A stretch of DNA of 64,000 nt from Mesorhizobium sp. WSM3862. Its GTDB lineage: Bacteria; Pseudomonadota; Alphaproteobacteria; Rhizobiales; Rhizobiaceae. The stretch lies in the NCBI RefSeq assembly GCF_002294985.1, contig NZ_NSGE01000004.1, positions 124,001 through 188,000 of the forward strand, given 5' to 3'. Below are positions 36,709-46,403 of the stretch, piece by piece (the stretch's first letter is position 1; each line of letters starts with the position of its first letter). The translations under genes were made by a program, and so were the position numbers. The notes under the pieces are model-generated. The model did no database searches. It was not told where the DNA came from and saw only the letters and a program-made list of their open reading frames with translations.

Positions 36709-37959
36709 TCAGTCGTCGCCTTCGACGACGCGCAGCCTGAGCTGACCCGTCTTGGAATCGGCCACGCGCGCGCCCGCCTCCACCTTGGCAGGACCGCGTG
36801 GCGGTTCGGGTTCGCCCTCGGCGAACTCCAGCGCCTCGATTTTCTGCCCGCGTTTGGTGACCTTCGTCGTCGAGACGAGGATGTCGTCGATATCCCTGGT
36901 CGCCTGGCCGAAATGCGTCTGCAGCCGGCGCACGCGCTCGTCGACTCGCGCCACGTCCTCCATCAGGCGGATGACCTCGCCCTGGATCAGATGCGCCTGC
37001 TCGCGCATGCGCGCGTCCTTCAGGATCGCCTGGATGACCTGGATCGACAGCATCAGCAAGGACGGCGAGACGATGACGACGCGGGCGCGGTGCGCCTTCT
37101 GCACCACGGGCTCGAAATTCTCGTGAATCTCGGCGAATACCGATTCCGAGGGCACGAACATGAAGGCGGTGTCCTGCGTCTCGCCCTGGATAAGGTATTT
37201 TTCCGCGATATCGCGGATATGCACCTCGATGTCGCGCCGGAACGCCTGCGCCGCCGCCTTCTGCAAGTCGGCGGCTTCGGCGGCACGAATGGCATTCCAG
37301 GCCTCCAGCGGAAACTTGGCGTCGATGGCGAGCATCGGCGCGCCGTTCGGCATCCGCACCAGGCAGTCGGGCCGGCTGCCGTTGGAAAGGCTCGCCTGGA
37401 ACTCGTAGGCGCCGTGCGGCAGGCCGTCGGCAATGATCGCCTCCATGCGCGACTGGCCGAAGGCGCCGCGAGTCTGCTTGTTGGAGAGGATCGCCTGCAG
37501 CTGCACGACCTGTCCGGCTAAAGACTGGATGTTGCCCTGCGCCGTGTCGATCACCGCCAGCCGCTCCTGCAGTTTGGCCAGGCTCTCATGCGTCGACTTG
37601 GTCTGCTCGGCCATGGTCTGGCCAAGGCGGCCGGTCATGGCGTCGAGCCGCTGTCCGAGCGATTGAGTGAGCTCGGCCTGCCTGGCGCCGAACACTTCGG
37701 CGATCGCGCCCATGCGACCCTGCATCTCGGCCTGCGCCTGAAGAATGTCCGCCATCCTGGCCTCGGTGTCGCGGGCATGGTCGGCCGCTTCTGCCGCCGC
37801 TGCCGCGCGCGCCTTTCCCGCGCGCCACAACGCGATGACGAGCGCCAGGAACAGCGTCAGCAGCAGCAGCGCTCCGAAGCCAAACGTCTCGCCGAGCCTG
37901 ATCGTGGTGGCGCCGAGCCGCGCGACGGGCTGCGAAAGGATCGAGGTCATGTCGTTCAT
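36709..37959 (-). CDS. rmuC: DNA recombination protein RmuC
   Basis: 416 residues. An N-terminal membrane segment (L-L-L-L-T-L-F-L-A-L-V-I-A-L), a long coiled-coil region and the RmuC core (L-A-I-D-A-K-F-P-L-E-A-W, V-I-V-S-P-S-L-L-M-L), a putative nuclease fold that limits inversions at short repeats. The start may be ATG 37959 or 37950; neither has a strong ribosome site. It is divergent from def. Confidence 0.92.
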   Translation of the reverse strand: MNDMTSILSQPVARLGATTIRLGETFGFGALLLLTLFLALVIALWRAGKARAAAAAEAADHARDTEARMADILQAQAEMQGRMGAIAEVFGARQAELTQSLGQRLDAMTGRLGQTMAEQTKSTHESLAKLQERLAVIDTAQGNIQSLAGQVVQLQAILSNKQTRGAFGQSRMEAIIADGLPHGAYEFQASLSNGSRPDCLVRMPNGAPMLAIDAKFPLEAWNAIRAAEAADLQKAAAQAFRRDIEVHIRDIAEKYLIQGETQDTAFMFVPSESVFAEIHENFEPVVQKAHRARVVIVSPSLLMLSIQVIQAILKDARMREQAHLIQGEVIRLMEDVARVDERVRRLQTHFGQATRDIDDILVSTTKVTKRGQKIEALEFAEGEPEPPRGPAKVEAGARVADSKTGQLRLRVVEGDD

Positions 37960-38062
37960 TTGGGCAGCATAACCGATTCGCTCTGCTGGCACAGATCAAA
38001 ACGTGAACAAGTCAAAGCCGCCCCGGTTGACGCTTTTCCATCGACGTCTTAGGTGAGACGCC

Positions 38063-38593
38063 ATGTCGATCAAGCCGCTCATCATCCTTCCCGATCCAAT
38101 CCTGCGCCAGGTTTCCAAACCGGTCGAGCGCGTCGACGGTGACTTGCGCAAGCTCACCGACGACATGCTGGAAACCATGTATGACGCGCCGGGCATAGGG
38201 CTGGCGGCGATCCAGGTCGGCGAGCCGCGGCGTTTGCTGGTCATCGACCTCGCCAAGGAAGGCGAGCCGCCGGCGCCGCATGTCTTCATCAATCCGGAAA
38301 TCCTCGAAAGCTCCGACGAGCGCTCGGTTTATGAGGAAGGCTGCCTGTCGATCCCTGACTACTATGCCGAGGTCGAGCGTCCCGCAGCGGTGCGGGTGAA
38401 ATATCTCGACCGCGACGGCAAGCTGCAGGAGATGCAGGCCGAAGGCCTGATGGCGACCTGCCTGCAGCACGAGATCGACCATCTTAACGGCGTGCTGTTC
38501 ATTGACCACATCTCGAAGCTGAAGCGCGACATGGTGGTCAGAAAATTCAAGAAGCTCGCCAAGGACAAGGCGCCGGGCAAGATGGCGGGCTAG
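38063..38593 (+). CDS. def: Peptide deformylase
   Basis: 176 residues. The three deformylase motifs are intact: [17 protein letters not shown] (metal Cys) and Q-H-E-I-D-H-L-N-G (metal histidines and catalytic Glu). It removes the formyl group from nascent proteins. fmt follows after 6 bp, the usual def-fmt operon, which continues through the GNAT gene. Confidence 0.97.
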   Translation: MSIKPLIILPDPILRQVSKPVERVDGDLRKLTDDMLETMYDAPGIGLAAIQVGEPRRLLVIDLAKEGEPPAPHVFINPEILESSDERSVYEEGCLSIPDYYAEVERPAAVRVKYLDRDGKLQEMQAEGLMATCLQHEIDHLNGVLFIDHISKLKRDMVVRKFKKLAKDKAPGKMAG

Positions 38594-38599
38594 AAGGGC

Positions 38600-39535
38600 A
38601 TGCCCCTTCGCGTCATCTTCATGGGCACGCCGGAGTTTTCCGTGCCGACGCTCAGCGCCATCGCCGAGGCCGGCCACGAGATCGCCGCCGTCTATACGCA
38701 GCCGCCGCGCGCCGCCGGCCGGCGCGGGTTGGAATTGACGCCCTCGCCCGTGCAGCGCGAGGCGGAACGGCTCGGGCTCGAGGTGCGCACGCCGACATCG
38801 CTCAAGGCAGAGACGGAGCAGCAGGCCTTTGCCGGTTTGCGGGCCGATGTCGCCGTGGTCGTCGCCTATGGCCTCCTTCTGCCGAAACCCGTTCTCGAGG
38901 CCACCAGGCTCGGTTGCCTCAACGGCCATGCATCACTTTTGCCGCGTTGGCGCGGTGCTGCTCCCATACAGCGCGCCATCATGGCCGGCGATGTCGAAAC
39001 CGGCATGATGGTGATGCGCATGGAAGAGGGGCTGGACACCGGCCCGGTGGCATTGGTTGAAAAATGCGTCATTGGTCCCGATATGACCGCCGGGGAATTG
39101 CATGACCTCCTCATGGCTCGAGGCGCCTCGCTGATGGTGGATGCGCTCGCACAGTTGGGGATAAATTGTCTGACATTTGCCCCGCAGGCGACGGAAGGGG
39201 TGACCTATGCGCGAAAGATCGATAAATCGGAGACACGCGTAGACTGGACGCGGCCTGCCGGCGAAGTCCACAATCACATTCGCGGCCTGTCGCCCTTTCC
39301 GGGCGCGTGGTGCGAGGTCGAAATTGGTGGCCGCGTGGAGCGGCTGAAACTGCTTCGCTCGACGCTTTCCAACGGCGTCGGCGAGTCGGGAGGTATTCTC
39401 GATGATCGGCTGACGGTCGCCTGCGGGTCAGGCGCGGTGCGGCTGGTCGAAGTTCAACGGGCGGGTGGAAGGCCCGCCGCCGCGCAGGAGTTTTTGCGCG
39501 GGGCCAAGATCGAAAAAGGAACGAAACTCCAATGA
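38600..39535 (+). CDS. fmt: Methionyl-tRNA formyltransferase
   Basis: 311 residues. Motifs: F-M-G-T-P-E-F-S at the start, [16 protein letters not shown] (active-site region with Asn/His) and the C-terminal tRNA-binding domain. It formylates initiator Met-tRNA using 10-formyl-THF. Its stop overlaps the GNAT start by 4 nt (ATGA). Confidence 0.97.
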   Translation: MPLRVIFMGTPEFSVPTLSAIAEAGHEIAAVYTQPPRAAGRRGLELTPSPVQREAERLGLEVRTPTSLKAETEQQAFAGLRADVAVVVAYGLLLPKPVLEATRLGCLNGHASLLPRWRGAAPIQRAIMAGDVETGMMVMRMEEGLDTGPVALVEKCVIGPDMTAGELHDLLMARGASLMVDALAQLGINCLTFAPQATEGVTYARKIDKSETRVDWTRPAGEVHNHIRGLSPFPGAWCEVEIGGRVERLKLLRSTLSNGVGESGGILDDRLTVACGSGAVRLVEVQRAGGRPAAAQEFLRGAKIEKGTKLQ

Positions 39536-40038
39536 GCATGATGTCGATACGTGCGGCGACGCCGCGGGATCGCGAGGCGATCCGCCTCGTCGAAGAGCAT
39601 GCCTTCGGCCAGCAGGCGGAGGCCGGCCTGGTCGATGCGCTGGTCACCGGCGGCGACGCCGTCGTCGAGCTGGTTGCGGAAGAAGATGGCCAGGTCGTCG
39701 GCCACATTCTGTTTTCCAGGCTTTTTGTGCAGAACGGCGGCAAGCGCTTCGCGGCCGTGGCGCTGGCGCCGCTGGCCGTCGAGCCGTCCTTCCACGGCAC
39801 CGGCATCGGCGGCGCGCTGATCCGCGAGGCGCATGTCCGTCTGAAGGAGGCTGGCGAGGCTTTGGCGGTGGTGCTCGGCGATCCGGCCTATTACGGCCGC
39901 TTCGGCTACACCCACGCCCGCGCCGAGAAATTCGAGAGCGAATACCAGGGCGAGGCGCTGCAGGCGCTGGCCTGGGGCGACGCGCCCGAGGCCGGCAGAC
40001 TGCTATACGCTTCGGCCTTCACCGCGCTGGCCGCCTAG
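39532..40038 (+). CDS. GNAT family N-acetyltransferase
   Basis: 168 residues. Acetyl-CoA site [17 protein letters not shown] and [14 protein letters not shown] are typical of the YhbS-like subgroup. The target is unknown. It sits between fmt and truA, overlapping fmt by 4 nt, so it is translated from the same mRNA. Confidence 0.9.
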   Translation: MSMMSIRAATPRDREAIRLVEEHAFGQQAEAGLVDALVTGGDAVVELVAEEDGQVVGHILFSRLFVQNGGKRFAAVALAPLAVEPSFHGTGIGGALIREAHVRLKEAGEALAVVLGDPAYYGRFGYTHARAEKFESEYQGEALQALAWGDAPEAGRLLYASAFTALAA

Positions 40039-40062
40039 GCGAGCGCCAAACGCAGAGCTGGC

Positions 40063-40818
40063 ATGCCGCGTTTTCGGCTCGATATCGAATATGACGGCAG
40101 CCAATTCGCCGGCTGGCAGCATCAGGCGGACCAGCTTTCGGTGCAGCAGGCGATCGAGCAGGCGATCGAAAAGTTCTGCGGCGAAGAGGTGCGAATACGT
40201 GCCGCCGGCCGCACCGATGCCGGCGTGCACGCGACCGCCCAGGTGGCCCATGTCGATCTGGCCAGGGACTGGGCGGGCGACAAGGTGCGCGACGCCGTCA
40301 ACGCCCATCTGCAGGCGGCTGGCGCGCGCATCGCCATCCTCAAGGCTGCCGTCGTCGCCGACGATTTCGATGCGCGGTTTTCCGCCACCGGCCGCCATTA
40401 TCTCTATCGCATCCTCAACCGCCGTGCCCCGTCGGCGCTTGAAAAGGGCAAGGTCTGGTGGGTGCCGAAACGGCTCGATGCCGAGGCCATGCACGAGGCG
40501 GCGAGGGTGCTGCTCGGGCGGCACGATTTCACCACCTTCCGCTCCACCCAGTGCCAGGCCGAAAGCCCGGTGCGCACGCTTGACCGTCTCGATGTCACCC
40601 GCGCCGGAGATCTCATCGAGGTGCGAACCTCGGCGCGTTCCTTCCTACACAACCAGGTGCGCTCGATGGTCGGCTCACTGCGCAGGGTCGGCGACGGCTC
40701 CTGGAGCGCCGCCGATCTCAAGGCAGCGCTCGAAGCGCGCAACCGGGCAGCCTGCGGACAGGTAGCGCCGCCCGACGGGCTGTTTCTTGTCGGGGTGGAT
40801 TATCCAGAGGACGTCTGA
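40063..40818 (+). CDS. truA: tRNA pseudouridine(38-40) synthase
   Basis: 251 residues. [12 protein letters not shown] contains the catalytic Asp (about 52); [10 protein letters not shown] near the start and [11 protein letters not shown] are family blocks. It modifies the anticodon stem-loop of many tRNAs. Last gene of the def-fmt-GNAT-truA operon; converges with the parE toxin gene. Confidence 0.97.
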   Translation: MPRFRLDIEYDGSQFAGWQHQADQLSVQQAIEQAIEKFCGEEVRIRAAGRTDAGVHATAQVAHVDLARDWAGDKVRDAVNAHLQAAGARIAILKAAVVADDFDARFSATGRHYLYRILNRRAPSALEKGKVWWVPKRLDAEAMHEAARVLLGRHDFTTFRSTQCQAESPVRTLDRLDVTRAGDLIEVRTSARSFLHNQVRSMVGSLRRVGDGSWSAADLKAALEARNRAACGQVAPPDGLFLVGVDYPEDV

Positions 40819-40829
40819 GGCGGCGTCGA

Positions 40830-41147
40830 TCAGCCGGCGTCGTTCCCGGCGAGTTCGTCCGACCAATTCGCGCCGCCATAGAAGAGGCGCAGAATCACGA
40901 CGCGCTCAGGCTCCACAACGAAAGCGACAGTTATCCGGCGCTCAAATCCGACGACGCGAAGGTCCGGCCGCACGTCATCACGGCGCGTGCCGCGTTCAGA
41001 GCCATGCTCGAGGCGCTCGCAGAACGCGCGGATGCGAGCGTCGTAGCGGTCTGCAAGGATGGGATTGCTGGCTTGAGCAATGAAGTTGTAAATGCGATCG
41101 AGATCGTCGCCGGCATCAAGCGTATAGACGACGGTCCGACGCTTCAC
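40830..41147 (-). CDS. RelE/ParE-type toxin
   Basis: 105 residues. ParE-like fold: Y-T-L-D-A-G-D-D-L-D-R-I-Y-N-F-I at the start, A-F-C-E-R-L-E, and the closing strand V-E-P-E-R-V-V-I-L-R-L-F-Y-G-G. ParE toxins poison gyrase; RelE toxins cut mRNA; this sequence is closer to ParE. The GTG start shares GTGA with the antitoxin stop, so expression needs translation of the antitoxin first. Confidence 0.85.
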   Translation of the reverse strand: MKRRTVVYTLDAGDDLDRIYNFIAQASNPILADRYDARIRAFCERLEHGSERGTRRDDVRPDLRVVGFERRITVAFVVEPERVVILRLFYGGANWSDELAGNDAG

Positions 41148-41425
41148 GGTTTCTTTTGCGAATAGCGCTCGTGACGCTTGCGCGCCCGTTCGGCCATTTC
41201 CTCCGGCGAAATGCCTTTGCCGGGGTTTGCCTTCCACGCATCATAGGCCGGAGCGACCTCCTCGCGCAGCCAACGCTCCACCGCGGCGTCGCGCTCCTGA
41301 AGGGCGCGAAGCCCGGCGCGGATGACTTCGCTGCTGGTCGCATACGTGCCCGAGCGGACGAGCTGATCAATGAAGGCCGCTTGCTCGGCCGGCAGGCTGA
41401 AGGTGCGTTTTTCGGTAGCGGACAT
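41144..41425 (-). CDS. ParD-type antitoxin
   Basis: 93 residues. Ribbon-helix-helix N-terminus (K-R-T-F-S-L-P-A-E-Q-A-A-F-I-D-Q-L-V, then G-T-Y-A-T-S-S-E-V-I-R-A-G-L-R) and a flexible charged C-terminus that would wrap the toxin. First gene of the toxin-antitoxin operon. ATG 41425 is used because it begins just before the RHH strand. Autoregulation is expected; an operator should lie at about 41430-41480. Confidence 0.87.
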   Translation of the reverse strand: MSATEKRTFSLPAEQAAFIDQLVRSGTYATSSEVIRAGLRALQERDAAVERWLREEVAPAYDAWKANPGKGISPEEMAERARKRHERYSQKKP

Positions 41426-41505
41426 GGCTAGCGCTCCGGGAGGACAGTGGTGTGAAACTATCATACCCCCCTGTCTCAAGAAAAGACCCCGTCAGCCGGC
41501 CAAGA

Positions 41506-42111
41506 TCAGCCCCTCGCGCCGTCCGGAATGTCGATGCCGAGCAGCGCCTGCAGCCCGAACAAGACGAGCAGCGAGGCGACGAACATGCCGACAAACACCG
41601 CGGTGCCGACAGCCGCGCCCTTGCCGATCGTCGCGTTGGTCATGCGCCAGGTCAGCACCATCGACAGCGCGAACAGCAGCAGCGAGACCAGGCCGCTGAC
41701 CTCGTCGGTCGAAGGCAGGAACAGCCTCAGCAGCGCCGACGGCAGCATCAGCCAGGCGATGATCGCGGAAGCCCAATTGGAGGCGACGACGTAGTGGACG
41801 AAGCGGCCGCCGATGCCGGCGCGCGGCGCGACCAGCGCAAGCGCCACCAGCGGCAGCACCCAGGAACCGATGCCGACGGTTGCCAGCCGGAGCAGCATGC
41901 CGAGCCGCCCGGCGAACGCATTCGGATCGCCTATCTCATTGGCGATCCCGACCCAGCCGACGATCAGCGCCGGCGCCGCCACGACGATGGCGAAGAAGGA
42001 ATTCCAAAAACCGTCCGCAGACAGATCGAGCATGCGCAGGCCGTCGGCCCTGCCGAGCATCAGCCGCCAGGCGCCGGCCAGCGAAGCAAAGGTTTCGTCC
42101 GTTGAGAGCAT
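41506..42111 (-). CDS. Polytopic membrane protein next to dapE
   Basis: 201 residues with about five hydrophobic segments (F-F-A-I-V-V-A-A-P-A-L-I-V-G, W-V-L-P-L-V-A-L-A-L-V and others). It resembles Yip1-like transporter-associated membrane proteins of rhizobia, but no function can be read. The ATG is 3 bp from the dapE stop; a GTG that overlaps that stop is an alternative start. It is likely co-transcribed with dapE. Confidence 0.7.
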   Translation of the reverse strand: MLSTDETFASLAGAWRLMLGRADGLRMLDLSADGFWNSFFAIVVAAPALIVGWVGIANEIGDPNAFAGRLGMLLRLATVGIGSWVLPLVALALVAPRAGIGGRFVHYVVASNWASAIIAWLMLPSALLRLFLPSTDEVSGLVSLLLFALSMVLTWRMTNATIGKGAAVGTAVFVGMFVASLLVLFGLQALLGIDIPDGARG

Positions 42112-42113
42112 GG

Positions 42114-43313
42114 TCACGTCAGACCTTGTCCGAACCAGTCCTCGATAAAGCGCTCGTATATCCCTGTCAGCGTCTCGAGATCGGCGACCGCCACGCGCTC
42201 GTCGACCATGTGCATGGTCTTGCCGACCAGCCCGAACTCGACCACCGGGCAAAAATCCTTGATGAAACGCGCATCCGAAGTGCCGCCGGAGGTGGAGAGC
42301 GAAGGCCTCTTGCCGACCACCGCGGCCACGGAACCGCTCAGCGTGTCAATCAGCTTTTCGTCGCGGGTAAGGAAGACATGGCTCGGCCGGTCGCGCCAGA
42401 CAAGCTCGTAGTCGACGGCGGTCTTCTTGCCCGGCCGATATTTCTTGCGGCCCGCCGCCTGGTCGAGCCGGTTGTGGATCTCGGCCTGGACGGTCTCGGC
42501 ATCCCAAGTGTCGTTGAAGCGGATGTTGAACGTGGCGGTGGCCTTGGCCGGGATGACATTGGTCGCGGGGTTGCCGACGTCGATCGACGTCACTTCCAGA
42601 TTGGTCGGCTGGAAATCCTTTGTTCCCCTGTCGAACACCGGATGGAGCAGCGCGTCGACAAGGCTCATAAGCCCGCGCACCGGGTTGTCGGCAAGTTGCG
42701 GATAGGCGGCGTGGCCCTGACGGCCATTGACGATGACGCTGCCGGAGAGCGAGCCGCGCCGGCCGATCTTGATCATATCGCCAAGCGCATCCGGATTGGT
42801 CGGCTCGCCGACGATCGAGGCGTCCCATTTCTCGCCCTTGGCGTCCGCCCAGTCGAGCAGCTTCACCGTGCCGTTGATGGCCGGCCCTTCCTCGTCGCCG
42901 GTGATCAGCAGCGAGACCGAGCCTTTCGGGCCGCCATTGTTCTCGATGTGGCGCGCCACCGCGGCGATGAAGCAGGCGATGCCGCCTTTCATGTCGACGG
43001 CGCCGCGGCCATACATCTCGCCATTGGCGATCTCGGCGGCAAAGGGCGGATGCGTCCACGCCGCCTCGTCGCCGACCGGCACCACGTCGGTATGGCCGGC
43101 AAACATCAGATGTGGGCCGTTGCCGGAGCGGCGCGCATAGAGATTTTCGATGTCCGGCGTGCCATCTTCCGAGAATATCGGCCGCTCGACGGCGAAGCCG
43201 AGTGGCTTCAGCATGTCTTCCAAGGTCTGCAGCGCGCCGCCTTCGGCGGGCGTCACGGAAGGGCAGCGGATCAGGGCGGCAAGGTTCTGGGCAGGATCGG
43301 TCGGCAATTTCAT
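42114..43313 (-). CDS. dapE: Succinyl-diaminopimelate desuccinylase
   Basis: 399 residues. M20 peptidase-like zinc enzyme with [11 protein letters not shown] (metal His/Asp), [18 protein letters not shown] and the dimerisation domain. It makes LL-diaminopimelate for lysine and peptidoglycan. Together with dapD at 45.4 kb it represents the succinylase branch. ATG 43313; codons upstream read as non-protein sequence. Confidence 0.96.
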   Translation of the reverse strand: MKLPTDPAQNLAALIRCPSVTPAEGGALQTLEDMLKPLGFAVERPIFSEDGTPDIENLYARRSGNGPHLMFAGHTDVVPVGDEAAWTHPPFAAEIANGEMYGRGAVDMKGGIACFIAAVARHIENNGGPKGSVSLLITGDEEGPAINGTVKLLDWADAKGEKWDASIVGEPTNPDALGDMIKIGRRGSLSGSVIVNGRQGHAAYPQLADNPVRGLMSLVDALLHPVFDRGTKDFQPTNLEVTSIDVGNPATNVIPAKATATFNIRFNDTWDAETVQAEIHNRLDQAAGRKKYRPGKKTAVDYELVWRDRPSHVFLTRDEKLIDTLSGSVAAVVGKRPSLSTSGGTSDARFIKDFCPVVEFGLVGKTMHMVDERVAVADLETLTGIYERFIEDWFGQGLT

Positions 43314-43431
43314 GGGCAAAGCGATAGTCGAAAGCGGCAGGCCTGTCACGGTGGCAGATGTTCGCCGAGCAAGCCGCCGACAATATGGTTGTCGTGTCGT
43401 ATAGTCGCGCGGGCCAGGACGGGATGATCGC

Positions 43432-44466
43432 ATGGCCAAAGAAGGAAAGACGATCGCGATAGCCGGCGCCGGCAGCATCGGCTGCTATGTCGGCGGCTGC
43501 CTGGCGCTCGCCGGGCGTAAGGTCGTCTTCCTTGGCCGCGGCCGCATTGTGGAGGCGTTGCGCAAGGACGGGCTGCGGATCAGCGATCTTGACGGCCGCG
43601 ACCGACGCATCGGGCCTGAGACGCTGGCGGTCAGCGACGATCCGGCGCTGGCGCTGCGCAACGCGGATATCGTTCTAGTCACCGTAAAGAGCGGCGCGAC
43701 CGAGGAGATGGCGGCGCTTGTTGCGGCTCATGTCCGCCCCGATTCCATTGTGGTCAGCCTGCAGAATGGCGTCGACAATCCGGACAAACTGCGTGGAGCG
43801 CTTCCCGCGCATCGCGTGCTTGCCGGTATGGTTGCGTTCAATGTCGTGCAATCGCCGGATGGCGAGACGCCGTTCAACGTCCGCCGCGCCAGCGACGGCA
43901 TGGTCATCATCGAGAATACTGAGCCCGGCCTTGCAGCACTGCTCGATGTCGAAGGACTTGGGGTCGAAACCCATGCCGACATGAGGGCGGTGCAGTGGAG
44001 CAAACTGCTGATGAACCTCAACAATGCGCTGGTCGCGCTCTCCGATCTGCCGCTGGCGACCGAATTGGCGGACCGCGGCTGGCGCGTCATTCTGGCGGAC
44101 CAAATCGACGAGGCGCTGGCCGCAATGAAAGCTTGTCGTATCGAGCCGGCGCGCATCGCTGGGCCGCCCCCATGGCTGCTGCCGAAAGTGCTGCGGCTTC
44201 CGGACTGGCTGTTCGGAATCCTGGCCCGGCGGCTGCTGGCGATCGACCCCAAGGCGCGCTCCTCGATGTGGGACGATCTCCGTCGTCGTCGGCCGACCGA
44301 GGTCGACGAATTGCAGGGAGCGATCCTGCGGCTCGCGCAAAAGACCGGCGTGCCGGCGCCTGTGACGAAGCGCATCATGGCGCTGGTGCGTCAGGCGGAA
44401 GCGGACAGGCGCGGTCCGCCCGGATTGACGCCCGACGAGGTCAGCCGCGGTCCTCGATCAGCGTGA
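43432..44466 (+). CDS. Ketopantoate reductase (ApbA/PanE) family protein
   Basis: 344 residues, about 40 longer than typical PanE. The N-terminal Rossmann loop [19 protein letters not shown] and [12 protein letters not shown] (catalytic Lys block) identify the family. It could reduce ketopantoate for CoA synthesis or another 2-oxo acid; the C-terminal [10 protein letters not shown] block is the usual substrate region. No pan genes are adjacent, so no symbol is given. Confidence 0.87.
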   Translation: MAKEGKTIAIAGAGSIGCYVGGCLALAGRKVVFLGRGRIVEALRKDGLRISDLDGRDRRIGPETLAVSDDPALALRNADIVLVTVKSGATEEMAALVAAHVRPDSIVVSLQNGVDNPDKLRGALPAHRVLAGMVAFNVVQSPDGETPFNVRRASDGMVIIENTEPGLAALLDVEGLGVETHADMRAVQWSKLLMNLNNALVALSDLPLATELADRGWRVILADQIDEALAAMKACRIEPARIAGPPPWLLPKVLRLPDWLFGILARRLLAIDPKARSSMWDDLRRRRPTEVDELQGAILRLAQKTGVPAPVTKRIMALVRQAEADRRGPPGLTPDEVSRGPRSA

Positions 44467-44566
44467 TATTTGCGCGACAGATGCTCAAATTCTCGGTCTC
44501 GTTGACGCCAAGGATGACGACATCGTCATTGACCGATTACATCACGCCTTAGCTCTGTGATTTAGA

Positions 44567-44610
44567 GCCGGATCAGATTTGAGGTCGAAACGACCTAAAA
44601 ATCATCCGGC
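44567..44610. repeat. Short rhizobial palindrome abutting a stop codon
   Basis: GCCGGAT...ATCCGGC ends with an inner AGGTCG-AAA-CGACCT hairpin. It belongs to a short intergenic palindrome type seen in rhizobia. It lies one base after the TAG of the DUF805 gene (minus strand) and can act as its terminator hairpin. Confidence 0.65.
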
Positions 44611-44611
44611 G

Positions 44612-44989
44612 CTAGCGGTCGGCCGGCGCATTCGTGCGGCTGCCGTAGCGATTGGATCCGGGCTGTCCCGGAAACAGGCAGAGCACCAGGAAGGCAACGA
44701 TCGACACGACGGGAACGAACAGCACCAGCGCCGCGATGCCCGGCTTGTCGAGGTCGTGCAGCCGCTTCACTGCCAGCACGACGTTCGACCACAACGAGGC
44801 GAGGAAGGTGAGGAAGAAGACGAACGACCACATGTTGCTCTCGGCCGAACCTTCCGGCACCAGTGTGAAGCGATAAAGCGGAAAGGCCTGGACGATAGCA
44901 ACCAGCAATCCGCCGAGAAAATAGGCTGCGCGGCTGACGCGGCCCGAGGTTTTGAAGAAGAGCCAGATGAAGTCTGCTTTTTCAGGCAA
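44612..44989 (-). CDS. DUF805 membrane protein
   Basis: 125 residues starting at TTG 44989; no ATG is usable before the first conserved block. Family features: D-F-I-W-L-F-F-K-T-S-G-R-V-S-R-A-A-Y-F, then three to four membrane segments and V-K-R-L-H-D-L-D-K-P-G, ending in G-S-N-R-Y-G. Function unknown. The start overlaps the full-length reading frame of the DUF805 gene just upstream, suggesting that the two were a coupled tandem pair. Confidence 0.75.
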   Translation of the reverse strand: MPEKADFIWLFFKTSGRVSRAAYFLGGLLVAIVQAFPLYRFTLVPEGSAESNMWSFVFFLTFLASLWSNVVLAVKRLHDLDKPGIAALVLFVPVVSIVAFLVLCLFPGQPGSNRYGSRTNAPADR

Positions 44990-45053
44990 GCGGGTCCGGT
45001 CCGTATTGATTGGCGCCCCTGGTGCCTTCGAGCATGCCCAGTTCGATGAGCAG

Positions 45054-45344
45054 TCAGATGCCGCCGATGATGGGTATAAGGCCGATCAGTGTCCACCAGC
45101 CCGACTTGTTACGGTCGTGCCAGCGTTTGGCATAGAGAGCAATCGCGAAATAGATCGATGCCAGCGCGACCAGGATGCCGAGGATGCCGATCTGGTCGCC
45201 GCCGGCGGTGGTGAAACGTGTGCCGAGGATCGAGTCGAGAATGAACGCAATGATGGCGATGACGATGAATATGCCGATGCCGGCCCAGAACTTGGCCCGG
45301 TTGATGCGGCCGTCGAAACTCGTCAGCAGATACTTCCAGTCCAT
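45054..45344 (-). CDS. DUF805 membrane protein truncated by an in-frame TGA
   Basis: 96 residues from ATG 45344 (M-D-W-K-Y-L-L-T-S-F-D-G-R-I-N-R-A-K-F-W). The normal DUF805 order follows, with A-K-R-W-H-D-R-N-K-S-G-W-W, but the frame stops at a TGA (45056-45054) after L-I-P-I-I-G-G-I. Reading on, the same frame gives L-L-I-E-L-G-M-L-E-G-T-R-G-A-N-Q-Y-G-P-D to a TGA at 44984-44982. DUF805 proteins have Trp at the stop position, so TGG to TGA is the simplest explanation. Probably non-functional, or a sequencing error. Confidence 0.7.
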   Translation of the reverse strand: MDWKYLLTSFDGRINRAKFWAGIGIFIVIAIIAFILDSILGTRFTTAGGDQIGILGILVALASIYFAIALYAKRWHDRNKSGWWTLIGLIPIIGGI

Positions 45345-45414
45345 GACGCCCCTCCGTTGAACCAACGCGACGGAATGTCGCGCCGGCGGAGGCTGCGTCT
45401 GTTCGCGGGAAAGA

Positions 45415-46269
45415 TCAATCGCGCAGCAATTCGTTGATCGACGTCTTGGAGCGGGTCCTGGCGTCGACGCGCTTGACGATGACGGCGCAGTAGAGGCTCG
45501 GGCCCGGCTCGCCATTTGGCAGCGGCTTGCCCGGCAGCGAGCCGGCGACGACCACCGAATTTGCCGGCACTTCACCGTAGAAGACCTCGCCGGTGGCGCG
45601 GTCGACGATCTTGGTCGACTGGCCGATGAACACGCCCATGCCGAGCACCGAGCCTTCGCGCACGATGCAGCCTTCGACCACCTCGGAGCGCGCGCCGATG
45701 AAGCAATTGTCCTCGATGATGGTCGGACCGGCCTGCATCGGCTCCAGCACGCCGCCGATGCCGACGCCGCCGGAGAGATGCACGTTCTTGCCGATCTGGG
45801 CGCAAGAACCGACCGAAGCCCAGGTGTCGACCATGGTGCCTGTATCGACATAGGCGCCGACATTGACGAAGGACGGCATCAGCACCGCGCCCGGCGCGAC
45901 ATAGGCCGAGCGGCGCACGACCGAGGACGGCACGGCGCGGAAGCCGGCCTTCTCGAAATCGACCGCGCCCCAGCCCTCGAACTTCGACGGCACCTTGTCC
46001 CACCATACCGAGTGGCCCGGGCCGCCCTTGATGATCTCCATCGGGTTCAGCCGGAAGGAGAGCAGCACCGCCTTCTTCAGCCACTGGTTGACCAGCCATT
46101 TGCCGTCGTCCTGCCGCTCGGCGACGCGAACCACGCCGCGGTCGAGCAAGTCGAGCGCCGACTGGATGGCGTCGCGCGTTTCGCCGCGGGTCGCGGTCGA
46201 AATCGTATCGCGCTCCTCGAAGGCCTTTTCGATGGTCTTTTCGAGGCTCGCCAGATCGGGCTTCGACAT
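45415..46269 (-). CDS. dapD: 2,3,4,5-tetrahydropyridine-2,6-dicarboxylate N-succinyltransferase
   Basis: 284 residues. N-terminal helical domain followed by a left-handed beta-helix of hexapeptide repeats ([33 protein letters not shown]). It succinylates tetrahydrodipicolinate in lysine/DAP synthesis, upstream of the dapE reaction. Divergent from the LOG gene; no operon partner. Confidence 0.97.
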   Translation of the reverse strand: MSKPDLASLEKTIEKAFEERDTISTATRGETRDAIQSALDLLDRGVVRVAERQDDGKWLVNQWLKKAVLLSFRLNPMEIIKGGPGHSVWWDKVPSKFEGWGAVDFEKAGFRAVPSSVVRRSAYVAPGAVLMPSFVNVGAYVDTGTMVDTWASVGSCAQIGKNVHLSGGVGIGGVLEPMQAGPTIIEDNCFIGARSEVVEGCIVREGSVLGMGVFIGQSTKIVDRATGEVFYGEVPANSVVVAGSLPGKPLPNGEPGPSLYCAVIVKRVDARTRSKTSINELLRD

Positions 46270-46403
46270 GAATTTGCTCCATTACAAAGCTGTTAAGGCC
46301 TGCGCCTTAACCTGTTTTGAAATCGCGCGGACCCTATGTGAAGCCTTAATGGGGGTCAATCGCGACTGCGTCACGGGACGGCGCAAGTAAAGGAATTAGG
46401 ACG

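Noticed and set aside
44441..44533. Protein-like stretch on the minus strand (N-D-D-V-V-I-L-G-V-N-E-T-E-N-L-S-I-C) ending in TGA
   Set aside because: It looks like the C-terminal end of a protein, but it has an in-frame TAA just upstream, no start, and overlaps the ketopantoate-reductase-like gene; at most a gene remnant, too short to assign.
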